DNA of 64,000 bases from Candidatus Edwardsiibacteriota bacterium (GTDB taxonomy: Bacteria; Edwardsbacteria; AC1; EtOH8), in assembly GCA_020053305.1 (NCBI GenBank), contig JAGVNJ010000030.1, forward strand, positions 1 through 64,000, read 5' to 3'. The position numbers and the translations under genes were made by a program. This document shows, piece after piece, positions 60,374 to 64,000 of this stretch. Within the stretch, counting starts at the first letter, position 1, and the number at the start of each line of letters is the position of its first letter. The notes under the pieces were generated by a model. That model saw only the letters and a program-made list of their open reading frames with translations, did no database searches and had not been told where the DNA came from.

Positions 60374-61399
60374 TTATTCCAGCTTTGCCCCGCAGTCATT
60401 GCAGAACTTGCTGCCGGCCGCCACCGGCTTGCCGCACTTGGGGCAGGGGGTGGTGGCCGGGGCCACCGCCATCGGGCCGCCGCAGTTGGAGCAGAACTTG
60501 GCGGTGGTCTGGTTCTGGGTGCCGCACTTGGGGCAGGCGGCCATAGGTCCGCTGGCCATGGCCTGCTGCAGCATACCGGGCATCATCATCCCCATGCCTA
60601 TTCCGGCGCCCATGCCTACCCCGGCGCCGGCCGCTCCGCCCTCCTGTTTGGCGGCGTCTCCCATGGCATTGGCCGCCTTGAATTTCATATACTGGTTAAG
60701 ATCGCCTACTGCGGCCATCCCCGCCCGCTCGTCCATCCGGGCCTGAACCTCCGGCGGGGGGGTGATGGCGCTGATGTACAGGTCCACCATCTCCAGGCCG
60801 TACTTGCCGAAATCCTCCTGCAGTCTTGCTTTCAGTCCGGTGCCCAGTTCGTCGTAATGCTGGGCCACGTCCAGAATGGTCTTGTAATTCTCGCCCAGGT
60901 AATCGGCCAGCCGGGAGACGATCACGTTCTTCAAAAAGCCGTCCACCTGCTCGGTGGTATACAAACCCTGGGTGCCCACCATCTTGTTGACGAAAAGCTG
61001 GGGATCCTTGATCCGGGTGGAGTAGATGCCGAAGGAGCGCAGGCGGATCATCTGCAGTTCGCTGTCGCGGAAGGGGATGGGCTCTGAGGTGCCCCATTTC
61101 ATATCGGTGAAGACCTTGGAGTTGACAAAATAGACCTCCACCCTGAAGGGGCTCTTGCCGTCGAATATCCCTTTGAGCATTCCGGTCAGGATTGGCAGGT
61201 TCATGGTGGTCAGCGTATGGCGGCCGGCCCCGAAGACGTCAAGCGCCTTGCCGTCCCTGAAGAAAACCGCCTGCTGGCTCTCCCGGACCACCAGCTGGGA
61301 GCCGATCTTGGTCTCGCCCGAGCCGTCCTCGGGAACCCGGTGTACCAGATGATTGCCGGTATTGTCAAAATATTCTATGACTTCCATAATCTTGGCCAT
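60374..61399 (-). CDS. SPFH-domain protein with two C-terminal zinc ribbons (YdjI-like)
   Basis: 341 residues. An SPFH-type domain (about 1-200: EVIEYFDNTGNHLVHRVPEDGSGETKIGSQLVVRESQQAVFFRDGKALDVFGAGRHTLTTMNLPIL, TDMKWGTSEPIPFRD), then a linker of Gly/Ala/Met repeats (GAAGAGVGMGAGIGMGMMMPGM, about 262-283) and two zinc ribbons, CPKCGTQNQTTAKFCSNCG and CPKCGKPVAAGSKFCNDCG. In Bacillus the similar YdjI recruits PspA-type proteins to the membrane. No transmembrane helix is seen, so it is likely a peripheral scaffold. A small helical protein is encoded 59 bases upstream. Confidence 0.9.
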   Translation of the reverse strand: MAKIMEVIEYFDNTGNHLVHRVPEDGSGETKIGSQLVVRESQQAVFFRDGKALDVFGAGRHTLTTMNLPILTGMLKGIFDGKSPFRVEVYFVNSKVFTDMKWGTSEPIPFRDSELQMIRLRSFGIYSTRIKDPQLFVNKMVGTQGLYTTEQVDGFLKNVIVSRLADYLGENYKTILDVAQHYDELGTGLKARLQEDFGKYGLEMVDLYISAITPPPEVQARMDERAGMAAVGDLNQYMKFKAANAMGDAAKQEGGAAGAGVGMGAGIGMGMMMPGMLQQAMASGPMAACPKCGTQNQTTAKFCSNCGGPMAVAPATTPCPKCGKPVAAGSKFCNDCGAKLE

Positions 61400-61458
61400 C
61401 GTTGCTCCTAAAGTTTAAAAGGTTTTACAAGTTCAAACTGTTTAAACGTTTAAACCGC

Positions 61459-61953
61459 TTAAACAGTAGTAGTGATCGCTTCATGCCGGGCATTCAGCCT
61501 GTTGTCAAATTTTCTCAGGTCCTCCAGCAGGGCTTTCAGTATCGAAACCTCCGGTTTGATCACCGAGACCTTGCTCTTCAGGTCCATGATATGCTGGGAC
61601 AGGTCCATGTCGAACTGATATAGGGCGGCCAAGTGCGGCTCCAGCACTTTATTGCTGTCGAAGAACCCGGCATAGCCGTAATCGGCGTATTTAAGCCGGT
61701 CGATGACCTTCTCCAGCGTTTTGGTTATGGATGAGGCGTCCGACATCATCTCCAGATGCCCCTTTTGCTTGGACATATCGGCTATGAAGCGGTCGAAGGC
61801 CGATTTGACCTCGTCCAACTGTCCGGCCAGATGCAGGCGCAGGACCTTGTCGGTATTGCGGCGCGATTCCTTCTCGGCATAGCCACCGTATCCTGGGACT
61901 ATCCGGAACATCTTTTCCATGAAGTTTCTTACTTTATCGCTGGCATCCGACAT
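61459..61953 (-). CDS. Small helical protein encoded with the SPFH/zinc-ribbon protein
   Basis: 164 residues, almost all helix, charged and without Cys, signal or membrane segment. No family recognised. Stretches such as EVKSAFDRFIADMSKQKGHLEMMSDASSITKTLEKVIDRLKYADYGYAGFFDS and ILKALLEDLRKFDNRLNARHEAI suggest a helical bundle like PspA- or phasin-type scaffolds, but no signature decides it. GGAGGCC precedes the ATG. Placed directly before the SPFH/zinc-ribbon gene on the same strand, so a joint membrane-stress role is plausible (inference). Confidence 0.7.
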   Translation of the reverse strand: MSDASDKVRNFMEKMFRIVPGYGGYAEKESRRNTDKVLRLHLAGQLDEVKSAFDRFIADMSKQKGHLEMMSDASSITKTLEKVIDRLKYADYGYAGFFDSNKVLEPHLAALYQFDMDLSQHIMDLKSKVSVIKPEVSILKALLEDLRKFDNRLNARHEAITTTV

Positions 61954-62056
61954 GGCGGGCCTCCTTTATCTTGGGGTTAGATTTAATTACAGTTTTTATT
62001 ACTATGGCAATTAAATAGATCAATAATCCTTATCCATTTTTCGAACGTCCCTATTG

Positions 62057-62136
62057 TCATGCCCGTGAAAACGGGCATCCAGGACTGGATTCCCTCTGGA
62101 GTTTATCCCGCACTTGATGCGGGATGGGAATGACAC
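62057..62136. repeat. Dispersed double-hairpin element (long copy)
   Basis: It begins GTCATGCCCGTGAAAACGGG, a 9-base-arm hairpin, continues with CCAGGACTGGATTCC and ends in TCCCGCAC...GCGGGATGGGAATGACAC, a second hairpin. Same family as 3844-3899. Confidence 0.85.
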
Positions 62137-62164
62137 ATTGCGCTATTTATTCGCCGAAGTAATA

Positions 62165-62670
62165 ACAGGACACGGATTAACGCGGATTTTTATCAATGCT
62201 TTTTATGCGGAAGTATTATATTTTATAAAAACCTCTGAACCTTTTGATAATCATTAAAAGGCACCTCCGGAAGTATACGTTATGGTGTATACTTCAGGTA
62301 TCATCAAACCCCAAAATTACGGAGGTGCCTTTGTGGCCAAAGGAGTGAGCAAGTGCTGAACATAAAAATTATCATATTTAAAAGGGCAAGTCAACCAAAA
62401 TCGGAAAAAATCGGACAGGAGGGGACGGCACACAGATTTCACTGATTGGTTCCGTTTGGCACGGATTTTTTACTTACTGTTATTGCAATGGCAAATGATC
62501 ACAGCGTTATGGAAGAACTTTTATAATGGCTAACTCGGATAATGGTAAATGGCACACAGACTTCACGGATGGGGTCGGATTCACACTGACTTTACTAGTT
62601 AACCAAAAATCATAAAATTAAATCCGAGAAGATCTATATCAATCTGTGTTTATCTGTGTGCGAAGTCCCC
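62165..62670. repeat. Decayed CACAGATT/CACGGATT-type repeats
   Basis: Variants appear at about 62170 (CACGGATTAACGCGGATTTT), 62428 (CACACAGATTTCACTGATT), 62458 (GCACGGATTTTT), 62552 (CACACAGACTTCACGGAT) and, in the other orientation, 62641 (AATCTGTGTTTATCTGTGTG). They share a short wording but have drifted apart. Confidence 0.65.
62257..62332. repeat. Palindromic unit with buried Shine-Dalgarno sequence
   Basis: AAAGGCACCTCCG (62257-62269) pairs exactly with CGGAGGTGCCTTT (62320-62332). Inside, GAAGTATAC (62270-62278) pairs with GTATACTTC (62287-62295). The right outer arm contains GGAGGTG, 6 bases before GTGGCCAAAGGAGTGAGC, an 8-codon frame ending TGA at 62357-62359. It may be the end of a degraded insertion element. 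Confidence 0.6.
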
Positions 62671-62681
62671 AATCTTTATGG

Positions 62682-62711
62682 TTGACAAAGGGCAAGGCTT
62701 GAAACTATAAT
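62682..62711 (+). promoter_or_regulatory. Promoter of cysS
   Basis: TTGACA (62682-62687), an 18-base spacer and TATAAT (62706-62711), 23 bases before the start codon. Confidence 0.85.
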
Positions 62712-62733
62712 TATCCCAATCAAGGAGGATCAG

Positions 62734-64000
62734 ATGACCATAAGACTTTACAACACATTAAGCCGCACCAAGGAGGAATTTGTACCGTTGAAGGCCGGGC
62801 AGGTGGGCATGTACACCTGCGGGCCGACGGTCTACGATTACGCCCATATCGGCAATCTGCGCACCTACGTTTTCGAGGATGTACTGCGCCGGGCCTTGGA
62901 ATACAACGGCCTGCAGGTCAACCAGGTGATGAACATCACTGATGTGGGGCATCTGGAATCCGACGCCGATTCGGGCGAGGACAAGATGGAGAAGGGCTCC
63001 CGCCGCACCGGCAAGACCGCCTGGGAGATCGCGGAGGAGTACACCCAATCGTTTAAGAGCGACCTCCGGGATCTGAACATCCAGGAGCCGCACATCTGGT
63101 GCAAGGCCACCGATCACATAAAGGAGCAGATCGAGACCATTGAGTGCATCGAAAAAAAGGGATACACCTACCGGACTTCGGACGGCATATATTTCGACAC
63201 TGCCAAGCTGAAAAAGTACGGGGTGCTCACCAAGATCGTGGTGCAGGACCTGATGGCCGGGGTCCGGATAGAGATGGGCGAGAAGAAGCATCCCACCGAC
63301 TTCGCCCTCTGGAAGTTCAGCCCCGAAGGGACCAAAAGACAGATGGAGTGGGAAAGCCCGTGGGGCAAGGGATTCCCCGGCTGGCATATAGAGTGCTCGG
63401 CCATGGCCGCCAAGTACCTGGGCCCGCTGTTCGACATCCACTGCGGAGGGGAGGACGCCATTGCGGTGCACCACACCAACGAGATCGCCCAGACCCAGGC
63501 CTGCCATGGAACCAATCTGGCCAATTACTGGCTGCACGGCTATTTTCTGCAACTGGGGCAGGAGAAGATGGCCAAGTCCTCCGGGGAATTCCTTACCCTG
63601 CAGGTTCTGGTGAACAAGGGATACGATCCTTTGGCCTATCGCTATTTCTGCTTCACCGGGCATTACCGTTCGCAGTTGAGCTTTACCTACGAATCTTTGA
63701 CCGCGGCTCAGCGGGCCCTGGAGAATCTGAGGGCGGAGGTCAAGAGGCTTGACCCCACCCTTGATCCCTCCCCTAAAGCATTAGGAGAGGGAAAGGTCTC
63801 TGATGTCTATAAAAAGAAATTTTTGGCAGCCATAAACGACGATCTGAACATGCCTCAGGTGCTGGCTATTCTTTGGGACCTTTTGAAAGACGATAATCTT
63901 GACGCATCTCAGAAACTAGGGCTGATAAAGGATTTTGATAAAGTTCTGGGGCTGAGATTGATAGAATCTGCCGGAGGGATTGCCAATACTGCCGAGGTTG
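62734..64000 (+). CDS. cysS: Cysteinyl-tRNA synthetase (runs off the right edge)
   Basis: About 422 residues are visible of a usual 460-490. It charges tRNA-Cys. Zinc and ATP motifs: [20 protein letters not shown] (HIGH as HIGN), [34 protein letters not shown], and KMAKSSG for KMSKS. CAAGGAGG sits 7 bases before the ATG, with a consensus promoter ahead. After the KMSKS region an in-frame copy of the dispersed palindrome (63766-63791) adds [11 protein letters not shown] between two helices. The gene is cut by the window end, so the C-terminal anticodon-binding part is not fully seen. Confidence 0.96.
   Translation, partial: MTIRLYNTLSRTKEEFVPLKAGQVGMYTCGPTVYDYAHIGNLRTYVFEDVLRRALEYNGLQVNQVMNITDVGHLESDADSGEDKMEKGSRRTGKTAWEIAEEYTQSFKSDLRDLNIQEPHIWCKATDHIKEQIETIECIEKKGYTYRTSDGIYFDTAKLKKYGVLTKIVVQDLMAGVRIEMGEKKHPTDFALWKFSPEGTKRQMEWESPWGKGFPGWHIECSAMAAKYLGPLFDIHCGGEDAIAVHHTNEIAQTQACHGTNLANYWLHGYFLQLGQEKMAKSSGEFLTLQVLVNKGYDPLAYRYFCFTGHYRSQLSFTYESLTAAQRALENLRAEVKRLDPTLDPSPKALGEGKVSDVYKKKFLAAINDDLNMPQVLAILWDLLKDDNLDASQKLGLIKDFDKVLGLRLIESAGGIANTAEV
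63766..63791. repeat. Short dispersed palindrome (copy 2 of 2), inside cysS
   Basis: CCCTCCCCTA, AAGCAT, TAGGAGAGGG: the same as 5612-5637 with one changed base. It is translated in frame as part of cysS. Confidence 0.85.

Larger units (their letters stand above)
61954..62733. other. 780-base gap filled with dispersed repeats
   Basis: It holds the double-hairpin repeat (62057-62136), the palindromic unit at 62257-62332, several decayed ACACAGATTTCACTGATT-type copies between about 62165 and 62670, and the cysS promoter. No gene longer than a few codons is supported. Confidence 0.8.

Overview
The window looks like a chromosome segment of an uncultivated Gram-negative bacterium of the FCB type. 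The main evidence is a lipoprotein TamA-like protein (TamL style) paired with TamB, two PorV/PorQ-type outer-membrane proteins, a TolC/RND efflux set, MlaEFD, MurA and an MglA-like GTPase. I would guess a candidate phylum such as Edwardsbacteria/TA06, but no ribosomal RNA or marker set is present to prove it. Most genes are GC-rich; three stretches are visibly AT-rich and look imported (9.4-14.8 kb, 16.3-16.8 kb, 22.6-25.5 kb).

Layout. 0-3.4 kb: an exported hypothetical protein and a radical SAM/DUF2344 fusion behind a nearly leaderless promoter. 3.4-5.7 kb: groES-groEL with a consensus promoter, a dispersed palindromic element between the two genes and a strong terminator. 5.8-27.6 kb: a long operon for a membrane-bound, complex-I-like group 4 [NiFe] hydrogenase. 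It has three antiporter-like subunits, NuoJ-, NuoK- and NuoA-like subunits, NuoB/C/D-like catalytic subunits with all four NiFe-ligand cysteines, NuoH, a ferredoxin subunit and, downstream, a maturation protease. The operon is split by four insertions, all on the same strand: (i) a four-gene cassette of C5-methyltransferase, HD protein, P-loop ATPase and an unrecognised protein; (ii) a four-helix-bundle gene flanked by inverted repeats; (iii) a CsgG-like gene flanked by a repeated motif; (iv) HicBA, a chimeric HicB-TPR gene, a lipoprotein, a membrane protein and a caspase-like protease.

27.7-36.7 kb: a Trm112-like protein, murA, an M29-like aminopeptidase, TamL/TamB and a PorV-like barrel. 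36.7-45.5 kb: an mlaE-mlaF-mlaD-tetR-tolC-hlyD-RND operon with a consensus promoter and a palindromic operator next to its -10 box, suggesting autoregulation by the TetR protein. 45.5-47.8 kb: YhaM-like nuclease, half-rubrerythrin, ferredoxin and a small barrel. 47.8-53.0 kb (minus strand): galT-glgA-mglA-recG. 53.1-62.0 kb (minus strand): a parvulin foldase with TPRs, a CTP-dependent lipid kinase/cytidylyltransferase-like protein, a PorV-like protein, a TIM-barrel glycosidase-like protein, a SemiSWEET, a prohibitin, an SPFH/zinc-ribbon protein and its small neighbour. 62.0-62.7 kb is full of dispersed repeats, including a palindrome that could hide a ribosome-binding site. cysS runs off the right edge.

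The best candidates for something undescribed are the four-gene cassette at 9632-14582 and the caspase-like module at 22502-25521, whose protease appears to start at a non-ATG codon overlapping the upstream stop. Small dispersed palindromes and low-complexity repeats recur throughout, some in frame inside genes (radical SAM gene, glycosidase-like gene, cysS).
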